From a virus: a stretch of 64,000 bases of DNA. This document shows, piece by piece, positions 1 to 7,152 of the stretch (positions are counted from its first letter, which is position 1; every line of letters starts with the position of its first letter). The stretch is taken from the IMG/VR virus record IMGVR_UViG_3300035698_012707, positions 1 through 64,000 of that record, one strand, 5' to 3'. Below the pieces are notes generated by a model, which was given only the letters and a program-made list of their open reading frames with translations, ran no database searches and had not been told where the DNA came from. Made by a program: the position numbers and the translations under genes.

Positions 1-2
1 AA

Positions 3-122
3 TACTTTTATGGGGGTTTTTGTTTGGATAGACCATCTTGCCGAGTACAGTTAGATTATTGTTGCAAGAATTATAAAATTAAAGCAGAAACTTGGGCGGA
101 TGGGTCTGTTTGTGCAGACTAA
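3..122 (+). CDS. 5'-truncated Cys-rich small protein
   Basis: An open frame runs from the left edge to a TAA at 120-122 and its start lies outside the window. The visible 39 residues contain four cysteines, including a CC pair, spaced like the small Cys-rich proteins at 1211 and 1667, so a zinc-binding fold is possible. The next gene follows after 13 nt with its own ribosome site. No function is recognised. Confidence 0.5.
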   Translation, partial: YFYGGFCLDRPSCRVQLDYCCKNYKIKAETWADGSVCAD

Positions 123-135
123 AGGAGAAAAACCA

Positions 136-258
136 ATGAACAATGAAGTGAGGGTAAATATAGATATTGTTTCAGGAGTAGAAGGACTTTCAATATACAT
201 AGATGTACTAGGATTTGCAGTGCATTACAAGAGAAGGGCTTTGCTTCAACCAATATAG
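136..258 (+). CDS. small protein of unknown function
   Basis: This is a 40-residue frame starting with ATG after AAAGGAG (123-128). It is short and hydrophobic and resembles no family I know. It overlaps, in another frame, the upstream open part of the nicotinamide phosphoribosyltransferase fragment, so it may be a chance ORF created when that gene decayed. Low confidence. Confidence 0.35.
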   Translation: MNNEVRVNIDIVSGVEGLSIYIDVLGFAVHYKRRALLQPI

Positions 259-560
259 TATTTGGTATAGGATCATATACATATCAGTATACAACAAGAG
301 ATACTTTTGGTTTCGCCATGAAAGCTACCTATGGTGAAGTAAATGGAGAACCTAAAGATATATACAAAGATCCTAAGACAGACGATGGTCTTAAAAAGTC
401 AGCAAAAGGATTATTAAGAGTCACGGATGATCTTAAGTTAGAAGAATGTGTATCGTGGGAAGAAGAAAAAACTGGAGCTTTAGTTACTTATTTCCGCGAT
501 GGTAAAGTAGTAAGAGAAGACACTTTAGAAGAAATACGCCAGAAACTCTTAGCTCAATAA
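207..560 (+). pseudogene. nadV: C-terminal fragment of nicotinamide phosphoribosyltransferase
   Basis: NadV/NAMPT makes nicotinamide mononucleotide from nicotinamide and PRPP; large phages use it in NAD salvage. The frame (open from 147, no good start codon) matches the family's C-terminal region closely: GFASTNIVFGIGSYTYQY, then RDTFGFAMKATYGEVNG, KDPKTDDG and KKSAKGLL. The family is about 460-490 residues and only about 115 are present. The region upstream of about 207 does not continue the homology in any frame. The first ATG (318) has no ribosome site. I call it a decayed or rearranged remnant. A separate N-terminal half outside the window cannot be excluded. Confidence 0.75.
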
Positions 561-570
561 GGAGACAGTA

Positions 571-780
571 ATGTGGGATGAAGAAAACAATGATAACAAC
601 ATAATAAGACCTTGTCCATTCTGTGGAGGAGAAGCAGAAGAAGATAGGTCTTGCACTGAAGAACTAGAATACTCCTTAGAATGCAAAGATTGTGGAGCTT
701 GTCTATATAGAGATAATGACGGAAGTGAGGATTTTAAACTTCAAGTAATTAAAGCATGGAACAGGAGGACAGATGGTTAA
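571..780 (+). CDS. Lar-like zinc-finger protein with N-terminal WDxxxN tag
   Basis: Sixty-nine residues. After the leading tag MWDEENN comes a Lar-type zinc ribbon: CPFCGG near the N-terminus, a second pair CKDCGA, and the characteristic AWNRR near the end. Lar (restriction alleviation) proteins are small phage/prophage proteins that modify type I restriction; many relatives have only the fold in common. The start is set by AAGGAGACAG just upstream. The end overlaps the next start by 8 nt. Fold assignment is good, restriction role is inference. Confidence 0.7.
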   Translation: MWDEENNDNNIIRPCPFCGGEAEEDRSCTEELEYSLECKDCGACLYRDNDGSEDFKLQVIKAWNRRTDG

Positions 781-1201
781 GACAATAGCTGAAGAGATAG
801 CAAGAGAAGCACATAAAGGTCAGCATAGATGGGGCGGAGAACCATATATATCTCATCCTGAAGCCATTGTTGAACAACTAAAGTTAGAGAACTGGGACTG
901 TGTTAACAACGATGACCTTATCGCAACAGCATGGTTGCATGATGTAATGGAAGATGTTGGAATCACTGGCTTAGAGTTATTACATAAGAAGATACCATTA
1001 GATGTAATCATTGCTGTTATAGCAATGACTAAATTGCCATATGAAGACTATTTAGACTATATATTAAGAGTAAGGCTTAATGAAATAGCAAGAATAGTAA
1101 AATTAGGTGATATTACACATAATTTATCAACACTAAGAGGCGACCAAAAAGATAGAGCAGCGAAATATAAATTAGCTAAATATATATTAGTTCAACTGTA
1201 G
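773..1201 (+). CDS. HD-domain hydrolase, SpoT/MESH1-like
   Basis: A 142-residue metal-dependent HD hydrolase. His28 (YISHP), the His56-Asp57 pair in WLHDVMED and a distal KLGDITHNLS motif match the catalytic layout of SpoT/MESH1 (p)ppGpp hydrolases, and the length fits a stand-alone small alarmone hydrolase. It could degrade the host alarmone (p)ppGpp during infection, or act on another nucleotide. The start follows AACAGGAGGACAG. It overlaps the Lar-like gene, so the two are probably co-translated. Substrate is inferred. Confidence 0.75.
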   Translation: MVKTIAEEIAREAHKGQHRWGGEPYISHPEAIVEQLKLENWDCVNNDDLIATAWLHDVMEDVGITGLELLHKKIPLDVIIAVIAMTKLPYEDYLDYILRVRLNEIARIVKLGDITHNLSTLRGDQKDRAAKYKLAKYILVQL

Positions 1202-1210
1202 GAGAACATA

Positions 1211-1423
1211 ATGAATAAGGTTTTTTGTGGAAATTGTAAATATTATGTACCAATGACTTGTAATTACGGCGGAGATTATTGTGACAAGAAAATAGGATCA
1301 CACTATGAAGCGTACGGTGAAGAATTTGATAGAATAATAGATTATAAAGAAGCCAACGCTGAAAATAATTGCAAACATTATAAACGCATATGGTGGTTAT
1401 TTTGGAATAAGGAGGTAAAGTGA
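1211..1423 (+). CDS. Cys-rich small protein
   Basis: Seventy residues with an N-terminal CGNCKYY pair and further Cys residues (C17, C24 region, and NNCKHY), suggesting a metal-binding domain, followed by a Trp-rich basic tail. The ribosome site is TAGGAGAACATA. It is followed with a 4 nt overlap by the next gene. Family not recognised. Confidence 0.6.
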   Translation: MNKVFCGNCKYYVPMTCNYGGDYCDKKIGSHYEAYGEEFDRIIDYKEANAENNCKHYKRIWWLFWNKEVK

Positions 1424-1680
1424 GCGAAAGAACAGAGTATTTTAAAAGATTAATGAAAAAAGCTTTAATAATATACGATAGTCTTGGTCCTAATGAATCA
1501 GAAGACGCAAAGGAATACATAGATAGTATGGACGTTAAACATGATCATAGACCATTTTATACAGACGATGCTGTTCCTTGCAAATGTGGAGAAAGATCTG
1601 ATGTAGTAGCATTTAGCGATAAGAACTATTGTTGCGATTGCTTACACTTCATAGAGAAGGAGAAAAATGTGGAAAGATAA
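1420..1680 (+). CDS. small Cys-containing protein, GTG start
   Basis: Eighty-six residues starting with GTG, chosen because AAGGAGG lies 7 nt upstream. The C-terminal half has two pairs, PCKCGE and YCCDC, consistent with a small zinc ribbon; the N-terminal half is predicted helical. No known family. It overlaps its neighbours by 4 and 14 nt. Confidence 0.6.
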   Translation: MSERTEYFKRLMKKALIIYDSLGPNESEDAKEYIDSMDVKHDHRPFYTDDAVPCKCGERSDVVAFSDKNYCCDCLHFIEKEKNVER

Positions 1681-1855
1681 AACGTGTGAATTGTGTATGT
1701 ACAACATAGATACAAGATGTAGAAAATTCCCAATAAGTACAACCGAATGGGAAATTGTAAGTTACTTAAGAACATATATAATAGAACACACTGTAAATGA
1801 AGGAGTTAGAATGACTTCATCAAAAGCTTGTGCAGAATATAAAGAGAGTAACTAA
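1667..1855 (+). CDS. small Cys-rich protein
   Basis: Sixty-two residues with an N-terminal CELCMYNIDTRC cluster and a C-terminal Cys, similar in layout to the proteins at 3 and 1211. Its start has AGAAGGAGAAAA upstream. Likely a small metal-binding protein; no function can be assigned. Confidence 0.6.
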   Translation: MWKDKTCELCMYNIDTRCRKFPISTTEWEIVSYLRTYIIEHTVNEGVRMTSSKACAEYKESN

Positions 1856-2031
1856 TGAAATACATAGAACAGTTAACAAAATACGTAGAACGATTGGTTA
1901 ATACAATTTTAGTACTTATGATGCTTTGTCTAGTGTACAGTATTTTTGCAAGTTATATAATACCAGAACTTAAAGAAGGAGATGTGTCGCTAATATCCAA
2001 GGGATGGAGGAACAATAATGAACAGAGATAA
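1855..2031 (+). CDS. small single-pass membrane protein
   Basis: Fifty-eight residues; ATG overlaps the preceding stop region. Residues about 17-36 form one hydrophobic segment flanked by charged ends. The C-terminal codons contain the GGAGG ribosome site of the next gene, giving the tail GWRNNNEQ. No family recognised. Confidence 0.55.
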   Translation: MKYIEQLTKYVERLVNTILVLMMLCLVYSIFASYIIPELKEGDVSLISKGWRNNNEQR

Positions 2032-2242
2032 ATTTGAAAAATATTGCTTAGAACACGATTGGACTGTAGAGGGCCTAGAAGGACAAATAGTTGTAAGCAA
2101 AGGTAAAGAGTCATTTAAAGAACATCTTCATGTAGGAATGAGGCTAGGAGAACTAGTAGACAAAATGAAACACGCAGACTACGGGAAAGATGAAGTGCAG
2201 GGAAAGTTTCCTTTCACAAAATCCGATGAGTTACAAATGTAA
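2018..2242 (+). CDS. small hypothetical protein
   Basis: Seventy-four residues, predicted alpha/beta with mixed charge and no recognisable motif. Translation starts after GGATGGAGGAACAATA, embedded in the end of the preceding gene. It is followed after 11 nt by the next gene with AAGGAGG. Confidence 0.55.
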   Translation: MNRDKFEKYCLEHDWTVEGLEGQIVVSKGKESFKEHLHVGMRLGELVDKMKHADYGKDEVQGKFPFTKSDELQM

Positions 2243-2253
2243 GGAGGAGTTTT

Positions 2254-2532
2254 ATGGTATCAAGAGTAAGAATAAACAGCAGAGTGCTGCCAAGGGATGA
2301 ACATGTATCAAGAGGTGTAACAGCAAGTCTTAATCCGACGCACAGACCATGGACATACAAGCTTAATTATAAGTCAGGCACATCAAGAACAAGAATTATG
2401 GATGTTATGGCCCACAATAGGCTAGAGATGTTTGCCAAGATGATAACAGACCACGCAGAAGAAGGAAGAGACTTCTTTGTATGGAATGTATCAAGAACAT
2501 TGAGATATCAGTCAAAAGTAAGAGACTATTAA
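2254..2532 (+). CDS. basic hypothetical protein
   Basis: Ninety-two residues, rich in Arg and beta-prone at the N-terminus, helical in the second half. The ribosome site AAGGAGGAG is strong. No family recognised. It is the last gene before the structured element at 2539-2657. Confidence 0.6.
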   Translation: MVSRVRINSRVLPRDEHVSRGVTASLNPTHRPWTYKLNYKSGTSRTRIMDVMAHNRLEMFAKMITDHAEEGRDFFVWNVSRTLRYQSKVRDY

Positions 2533-2538
2533 CAAAAT

Positions 2539-2657
2539 AGAGAAAATAACGTTCTAGCGTTAGGTAAGATAGGTTGTGTTAATCGAAATGGACACCTGAA
2601 TAAGGAACTAGAAAGTCCATCTTAGATGGTGCAGGGTGGGGAATCCTGCTTTTCTCT
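2539..2657 (+). ncRNA. structured leader or small RNA candidate
   Basis: This 119 nt gene-free element is closed by a perfect 8 bp stem (AGAGAAAA 2539-2546 with TTTTCTCT 2650-2657). Inside are AACG/CGTT, ATGGAC/GTCCAT (2588-2593 with 2615-2620) and GCAGG/CCTGC (2631-2635 with 2645-2649), the last followed by a T run. It sits just upstream of the membrane gene at 2680 and could be a leader regulating it, a terminator, or a free RNA. Confidence 0.45.
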
Positions 2658-2679
2658 GTTAAAATATTGGAGGTATGCC

Positions 2680-2889
2680 ATGCGAATAACATTGTTAGTA
2701 TTTTTACCGTGGGTTGTGTTTGGACTATTGTCTTTAGTGCAATGGTGGAGCACATGGATAAATGTAACTATATCGTTTTTAATGCAAGTAATTTATTTTT
2801 TATCATTATATATTATAGGTTTATTTACAGATTATGATGAGGTAGAAAAAGAGACGGCTATTGAAAGAGCCAAAAAAGTAATAGGATAG
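2680..2889 (+). CDS. small membrane protein
   Basis: Sixty-nine residues with two hydrophobic segments (about 3-22 and 28-48) and a charged cytoplasmic-type tail. I chose the ATG at 2680 rather than the in-frame ATG at 2626 because TTGGAGG lies directly upstream and the 2626 start falls within the structured element. Function unknown. Confidence 0.6.
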   Translation: MRITLLVFLPWVVFGLLSLVQWWSTWINVTISFLMQVIYFLSLYIIGLFTDYDEVEKETAIERAKKVIG

Positions 2890-2898
2890 GAGGAAACA

Positions 2899-3123
2899 AT
2901 GTTAAAACTATTTAAAATAGAATTAGAATTATGTGGTCCAGAAGAGACCAACAGTGAAGATGTATATGAATACATTAAGTCATTAACTAGAGAGAGCGAT
3001 ATCTCAGATATGAATGACATATTTGCTGTCGGCGGCATAGAAGTAGTGGAAGAAGGCGAAACAACTGTTGAGCAATGGAATGGTGATCCCGTTGACGAAA
3101 TAGATGTAGAGGATTTGACATAA
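2899..3123 (+). CDS. acidic hypothetical protein
   Basis: Seventy-four residues, strongly acidic, especially the last third. The start follows AGGAGGAAACA. No motif is recognised. The stop overlaps the next ATG. Acidic small phage proteins often mimic DNA or bind host factors, but nothing here proves that. Confidence 0.55.
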   Translation: MLKLFKIELELCGPEETNSEDVYEYIKSLTRESDISDMNDIFAVGGIEVVEEGETTVEQWNGDPVDEIDVEDLT

Positions 3124-3521
3124 TGGATACAGAAGATCATGCAGACATAATGTCTCTTTTAAATATGCACCAAGATACTATAATACCCGTAACGCTACGC
3201 GAAGGTAGCATAGTTCCTGAAGATATGCAAAATGATTCAGATGGTCCTTATGTTCATGCAGATGAAAGAACATGTAACCATTGCGTAAGGCTAAGTTCAT
3301 GTTGGAGCGATGTAAACGTAGGTAGTATTCCGTTCAATTTTAGATATCGTTCAGGATGGGATGAAGACAGATATTTACATCATATGCGTGGTGTTACTGG
3401 GCAAATATGTGGTAACTTTCAACATAGAAATGGAGAAATTAATACACGACACGTACAGGCTGAACGCCGACGAAGAGAAGAAAATGGTGAAGGTAATGAA
3501 TGGGATGAAGAACAAAACTAA
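3123..3521 (+). CDS. Cys-containing protein with C-terminal WDxxxN tag
   Basis: One hundred thirty-two residues. CNHCVRLSSCW in the middle plus a later CGNF suggest a metal site. The protein ends EWDEEQN, the window's recurring tag. The next gene starts inside the tag codons (ATG at 3505). No family recognised. Confidence 0.6.
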   Translation: MDTEDHADIMSLLNMHQDTIIPVTLREGSIVPEDMQNDSDGPYVHADERTCNHCVRLSSCWSDVNVGSIPFNFRYRSGWDEDRYLHHMRGVTGQICGNFQHRNGEINTRHVQAERRRREENGEGNEWDEEQN

Positions 3522-3774
3522 AGTAAAAATTGGAGATAGAATAAAAATATTGGCAGCCTCCGATGGTGCAACAGGAGCAAATGATTGTATTGGTACAATT
3601 TTATCGTTGTTTCCTGATCCAGACATAAAAACACCACACGGTACCGGAAGAAATGATACTGGAATAATAGTACGAATAAAAGATTGCAAATATGGAGGCG
3701 GTATCTGGAATATCGGACCAAACCCTACATTTGAATTAATTGAAACAGAGTGGGACGAGGAGAACAATGTATAA
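3505..3774 (+). CDS. SH3-like small protein with C-terminal WDxxxN tag
   Basis: Eighty-nine residues. The opening VKIGDRIKIL and alternating beta pattern match a small SH3/KOW-like barrel shared with the genes at 3767, 4005, 4246, 4835, 5070, 14727 and 14946. It ends EWDEENNV. I chose ATG 3505 because the barrel begins there; the longer frame overlaps the previous gene. The tag codons hold GAGGAG, the ribosome site of the next gene. Confidence 0.6.
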   Translation: MKNKTKVKIGDRIKILAASDGATGANDCIGTILSLFPDPDIKTPHGTGRNDTGIIVRIKDCKYGGGIWNIGPNPTFELIETEWDEENNV

Positions 3775-4015
3775 TATAGGAGACAGAGTAAAGTCTAAAT
3801 TAGATGGTGACGTATCAATGAATGAATGGTATTCTGGTAAAATAATACAAATAATAAAAGATGAACTTGAAACTACAGTATTTATAATGCGAGATGATGG
3901 CGAAAAAGGAAGTGGACCAAAGGGATCTTGGAAATGTAATATGCTGTCTAATAACAAAAACTCGATACAATTGTTAGATCAAGACTGGGATCCGGAGGAG
4001 AATAATGACAATTAG
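3767..4015 (+). CDS. SH3-like small protein with C-terminal WDxxxN tag
   Basis: Eighty-two residues starting MYNIGDRVKS, another barrel of the local family, ending DWDPEENNDN. Start at 3767 is fixed by GAGGAGAACA in the previous gene's tag. The protein probably folds as a five-strand barrel; partner unknown. Part of a run of seven tandem tag-bearing genes. Confidence 0.6.
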   Translation: MYNIGDRVKSKLDGDVSMNEWYSGKIIQIIKDELETTVFIMRDDGEKGSGPKGSWKCNMLSNNKNSIQLLDQDWDPEENNDN

Positions 4016-4253
4016 AGTAGGAGATATAATAAAAAAAAGAACAAACTCCAGGATTCAGCCAGAAGAAACAACAATAGTTAGACATGTCGGTATACTTAAT
4101 GGGTGTGGACATCCTGATAGTATATGGTCAGAATTTGATTCAAAGTGGAATGGGGATAGGAAAGCAGCAAGCAATGGTGGTTGTCTTACTTATAGAAACT
4201 TAAGCCGTGTTGTGTTAGTTACGGATTGGGACGCGGAGGACAATAATGTTTAA
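4005..4253 (+). CDS. small beta-rich protein with C-terminal WDxxxN tag
   Basis: Eighty-two residues beginning TIRVGDIIKKR, related in its first strand to the neighbouring barrels but with a divergent middle. It ends DWDAEDNNV, whose codons contain GGAGGAC upstream of the next ATG. Function unknown. Confidence 0.6.
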   Translation: MTIRVGDIIKKRTNSRIQPEETTIVRHVGILNGCGHPDSIWSEFDSKWNGDRKAASNGGCLTYRNLSRVVLVTDWDAEDNNV

Positions 4254-4491
4254 AGTTGGAGATACAGTAAAAATAAATATGAAAAGAATAAAAGCTTCTG
4301 ATTGGCATGGTTTTGGTAGTTGTGTACGTGACCAAATAATAAAATGGGAAGAAGAAAAAGTAAAACTTAAAGTAACTCGTGCTCAAAGAACTATAAGTAT
4401 AGTAAACGAAGACGGGAAAAGTTGTGGAGCTAGTTTTTATGAACATGAACTAACTTTAGTACAAGAAGACTGGGACAAGGAGAATAACTAA
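4246..4491 (+). CDS. SH3-like small protein with C-terminal WDxxxN tag
   Basis: Eighty-one residues, MFKVGDTVKI start, ending DWDKENN. The tail codons provide AAGGAG for the next gene, whose ATG overlaps the stop (TAATG). Family as for 3505. Confidence 0.6.
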   Translation: MFKVGDTVKINMKRIKASDWHGFGSCVRDQIIKWEEEKVKLKVTRAQRTISIVNEDGKSCGASFYEHELTLVQEDWDKENN

Positions 4492-4835
4492 TGAAATTAA
4501 TTATAGCAAGAACAAGTAAATGCGTTCATCTACTATGGAGAGATACTTGGTCATTCTTGGAATACTACTATTGGGGCATACTAGCACTAACGTTTGCATT
4601 TGGTATATGTACATGTGGTATTTGTGCAGCAGGAATTAGTTCTCCAGATGGTTTTGCTTCATTAAAACCTTGGGTCAGTAAAACATTTAGTATTGCATCA
4701 TTTATGGTATTATCTTCTCTGGCAATATCCTTCATGATTTGGAGTTCATATCCACTTAGATGGATAAGAGATAGCTGGAGAAAAGCGTGTCAATTTATAC
4801 CAAAACCAGACGTCTGGGATAGAGAAGATAACTAA
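4491..4835 (+). CDS. membrane protein with C-terminal WDxxxN tag
   Basis: One hundred fourteen residues with two hydrophobic segments (about 27-50 and 67-88), a Cys-rich patch between 38 and 45, and a basic linker before the tail VWDREDN. This is important because a protein quite unlike its soluble barrel neighbours carries the same tag. Function unknown. Confidence 0.6.
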   Translation: MKLIIARTSKCVHLLWRDTWSFLEYYYWGILALTFAFGICTCGICAAGISSPDGFASLKPWVSKTFSIASFMVLSSLAISFMIWSSYPLRWIRDSWRKACQFIPKPDVWDREDN

Positions 4836-5053
4836 TGACTAATTTTAAAGTAGGTCAAACGGTAAGATGTATTGTTAATGAAGATGCTCAACATGAAAGA
4901 CCTGGATCTGGATGGACAGAAGGATATAAATTTATAATAAAAAAAGTTACAAATGGATCTCCTAAAATATATTGGCCGGGAGAAAATCTTAACGGAATAT
5001 TCGAAGAACACGTAGAATTAGTAAACACAGACTGGGATAATGAGACAAACTAG
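4835..5053 (+). CDS. SH3-like small protein with C-terminal WDxxxN tag
   Basis: Seventy-two residues: FKVGQTVRCIV at the start, a FEEHVELV strand near the end and the tail DWDNETN. It is a clear paralogue of the next gene (shared FKVGQ/FRVGQ, GGW/SGW-EG and VELV). Start ATG overlaps the previous stop. Confidence 0.6.
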   Translation: MTNFKVGQTVRCIVNEDAQHERPGSGWTEGYKFIIKKVTNGSPKIYWPGENLNGIFEEHVELVNTDWDNETN

Positions 5054-5069
5054 TGGAGGTATTGTTGGT

Positions 5070-5321
5070 ATGGCTAAGTTTAGAGTAGGTCAAATAGTAA
5101 AATGTATTGATCCAATTAACCCCCGAGATAACGGAGAAAACGGTGGTGGAGGCGGATGGAAAGAAGGACGTAGATTTAAAATCGGACGTATAACTAATAC
5201 CGGAGATGATCGCGTACCAATTGTGTGGCCTTTTGACGAAAGAACTGGTATTGTAACGGCTGGTGTTTGGGAAGATTACGTAGAATTAGTAAGTACAGAA
5301 TGGGACGAAGAAACTAACTAA
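5070..5321 (+). CDS. SH3-like small protein with C-terminal WDxxxN tag
   Basis: Eighty-three residues, paralogue of the preceding gene (FRVGQIVKCID, WEDYVELV), ending EWDEETN. I preferred ATG 5070 to 5040 because TGGAGGT lies upstream and the family alignment starts there. An Asn/Gly-rich loop replaces part of the barrel. Function unknown. Confidence 0.6.
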   Translation: MAKFRVGQIVKCIDPINPRDNGENGGGGGWKEGRRFKIGRITNTGDDRVPIVWPFDERTGIVTAGVWEDYVELVSTEWDEETN

Positions 5322-5330
5322 GGAGGACTA

Positions 5331-5501
5331 ATGGATATTCTTAATAGCCTGAGAGCAGAATTTGATGTGCTCAATGATAAGCTAGATTTCATTGTAATCG
5401 CAATCAAAGAAAAAGAAATCAACAAACATCAATTTGATAAGTATATCAGTATTGATGCGAAGAGAGAAGACATTGATTACAACGAAGAAGGAGAGAAATA
5501 A
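5331..5501 (+). CDS. small helical protein
   Basis: Fifty-six residues, mostly amphipathic helix with alternating charges, likely a short coiled coil. It follows AAGGAGGACTA. No family recognised. Confidence 0.5.
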   Translation: MDILNSLRAEFDVLNDKLDFIVIAIKEKEINKHQFDKYISIDAKREDIDYNEEGEK

Positions 5502-5503
5502 AC

Positions 5504-5650
5504 ATGAAGATAAAAAGAAGAATAAACAAAGGTCAAAAAGAGGTAGTAGAAACTGTAGAACTAGTAAAGAAAAGCGCAAACAGTGTTCTAGTGAAACTTA
5601 AAAATGGAGACGTGATCAAAAGAAAGCTTAAGGATATTGTGGAGCAATAA
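5504..5650 (+). CDS. small basic beta protein
   Basis: Forty-eight residues, strongly basic, with a strand pattern (VETVELV, SVLVKLKNGDVIKRKL) resembling a minimal Sm/SH3-type barrel. Its own stop overlaps the next ATG. GAAGGAGAG upstream supports the start. Nucleic-acid binding is possible but unproven. Confidence 0.5.
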   Translation: MKIKRRINKGQKEVVETVELVKKSANSVLVKLKNGDVIKRKLKDIVEQ

Positions 5651-5868
5651 TGGAATATACAATAAACTCTGTTGAGATTATGATAACAATACCAAAAAAA
5701 GAAAATTCTTACCAAGAGGCTAAAGAAAAGCTAAGGAAAGAATTAAATGATCCTGATTTTGGTGATGGCTTAGGATACGGATTAATTAAAAACTATAATC
5801 TAGACGAAATAGATTATGACGATGAAGATGAAAATAATTATCAGCTTAGAATAGTATATACCTATTAA
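5650..5868 (+). CDS. small acidic hypothetical protein
   Basis: Seventy-two residues, beta strand then helix then an Asp/Glu-rich segment before a final strand. It resembles a small ferredoxin-like fold. No family recognised. Confidence 0.5.
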   Translation: MEYTINSVEIMITIPKKENSYQEAKEKLRKELNDPDFGDGLGYGLIKNYNLDEIDYDDEDENNYQLRIVYTY

Positions 5869-5897
5869 CTTTAAGGGGATATTGGTAATGAAAGTAT

Positions 5898-6323
5898 TTG
5901 AAGGTAAAGGAACCCATAGACATACATCATAACTATGCTGCTATGGAACATCACTTCGGTAAGAATGTAATGGTTCATCGCAAGGGTGCTACATCAGCAA
6001 GACTTGATGAGCTTGGAATTATTCCCGGGTCACAAGGAACCTCGTCTTATATTGTTAAAGGTAAGGGTGAAGCGGAAAGCTTTACGTCTTGTTCTCATGG
6101 AGCAGGCAGAAGAATGGGGAGAAAACAGGCGTGCCGGGAGTTGAGCTTTAAAAACGAAGTTAAGAAGCTTGAAGATCAAAATATATTGCATAGTATAAGA
6201 ACTGAAAAGCAGCTCGATGAAGCAAGCGGAGCATACAAAGACATAGACGTAGTAATGGAAGAACAAAATGACTTGGTTGACATAGTTGTTAAATTACAAC
6301 CATTGGCTTGTATTAAGGGATAA
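5898..6323 (+). pseudogene. rtcB: C-terminal fragment of RNA ligase RtcB
   Basis: RtcB joins 2',3'-cyclic phosphate and 5'-OH RNA ends using GTP and Mn, repairing cut tRNAs. The frame matches its C-terminal third: IDIHHNYAAMEHHFGKNVMVH, RKGATSAR, GIIPGSQGTSSY, CSHGAGR (the His of this motif is the guanylylated residue) and SAYKDID-like. Full RtcB is about 380-480 residues; only about 140 are here, and the Cys/His metal ligands of the N-terminal part are absent. A 14-codon ORF starting at 5888 with its own ribosome site runs into the junction. I infer a truncated remnant. Confidence 0.8.
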
Positions 6324-6333
6324 TGGAGGAATA

Positions 6334-6486
6334 ATGATTAAATGTGCTTTTTGTAAAGATAGCGGTAAGTGTTGTTTAGGTTGTGATTTTAGATATACTT
6401 ATGGAAAATTCTGGAAATATACATGGTATCGCATAGCCGATAACTGGAATAGTTTTTTAGATAATAATCTTAAGCTTCACTGGTAA
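6334..6486 (+). CDS. small Cys-rich protein
   Basis: Fifty residues with CAFCKDSGKCCLGC at the N-terminus, a compact metal-binding candidate, then an aromatic C-terminal half. The ATG at 6334 is supported by TGGAGGAATA. No function recognised. Confidence 0.5.
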   Translation: MIKCAFCKDSGKCCLGCDFRYTYGKFWKYTWYRIADNWNSFLDNNLKLHW

Positions 6487-6499
6487 CTTGGAGTATAAA

Positions 6500-6736
6500 A
6501 TGACAAAGAAAAAAATATTATGCAAATGCGGAAAAGATTACTACGGAAAAAACAAAAAAGTAAGATTAGATATGGGTGGTTCTACCATTTCTAATGGAAA
6601 GTATTATTATAACGATTTCCATGGATATGTAATAGAACAAATGTGTTCGACATGCAATCGTACTGATTATGTAAAATGGAAAAGAGATGGTGAAAAATGG
6701 AGCAATACATATCCCGAAAATAGGATGGTACAATGA
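6500..6736 (+). CDS. zinc-ribbon-like protein
   Basis: Seventy-eight residues with CKCG near the start and CSTC about 45 residues later, the usual four-cysteine zinc ribbon. ATG 6500 is used because GGAG lies 7 nt upstream. Function unknown. Confidence 0.55.
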   Translation: MTKKKILCKCGKDYYGKNKKVRLDMGGSTISNGKYYYNDFHGYVIEQMCSTCNRTDYVKWKRDGEKWSNTYPENRMVQ

Positions 6737-6903
6737 GAAAAACTATGATTGCAATATGTATGTTAATATCGCTAGCAATCCTTTTAAACTCTAGCGGATG
6801 TTGTTATTTTGCCGGCGTTGGAATGGAGAATGCGAAGATAAAGAACCAAGCAAAATCGGATGCATGGCACAAAAGAGCATGTGATACAATGAGTAATTTT
6901 TAA
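6733..6903 (+). CDS. small putative lipoprotein
   Basis: Fifty-six residues. A basic start, hydrophobic stretch (about 5-18) and a lipobox-like LNSSGC suggest export and lipid attachment at Cys23, leaving a short soluble tail. Phage lipoproteins of this size include lysis spanins and superinfection-exclusion proteins; no lysis genes are nearby, so the role is open. Confidence 0.55.
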   Translation: MRKTMIAICMLISLAILLNSSGCCYFAGVGMENAKIKNQAKSDAWHKRACDTMSNF

Positions 6904-6920
6904 AATTAGGAGAAAGAATC

Positions 6921-7118
6921 ATGAATTATAAAACGGAAAAAGAATATGATGATTTTTGTGAAAATATAGTATCAAAATTTGAATACTTATACACAAGATT
7001 ACCAAAAAAAGTAATATCAGTTATAGTAACTATTTGTTTTCGCACTATGATTGTATTATTAAAAATACATACATTTTTAAATAACATTATTAAGAAGATA
7101 AACGTAAACAAAAAATGA
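6921..7118 (+). CDS. small membrane protein
   Basis: Sixty-five residues, acidic N-terminus, one or two hydrophobic helices (about 29-52) and a very basic tail. The ribosome site TTAGGAGAAAGAATC supports the start. Function unknown. Confidence 0.5.
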   Translation: MNYKTEKEYDDFCENIVSKFEYLYTRLPKKVISVIVTICFRTMIVLLKIHTFLNNIIKKINVNKK

Positions 7119-7152
7119 AGACAGTAATTCTCATTAGAGGAAATGAATTTAT

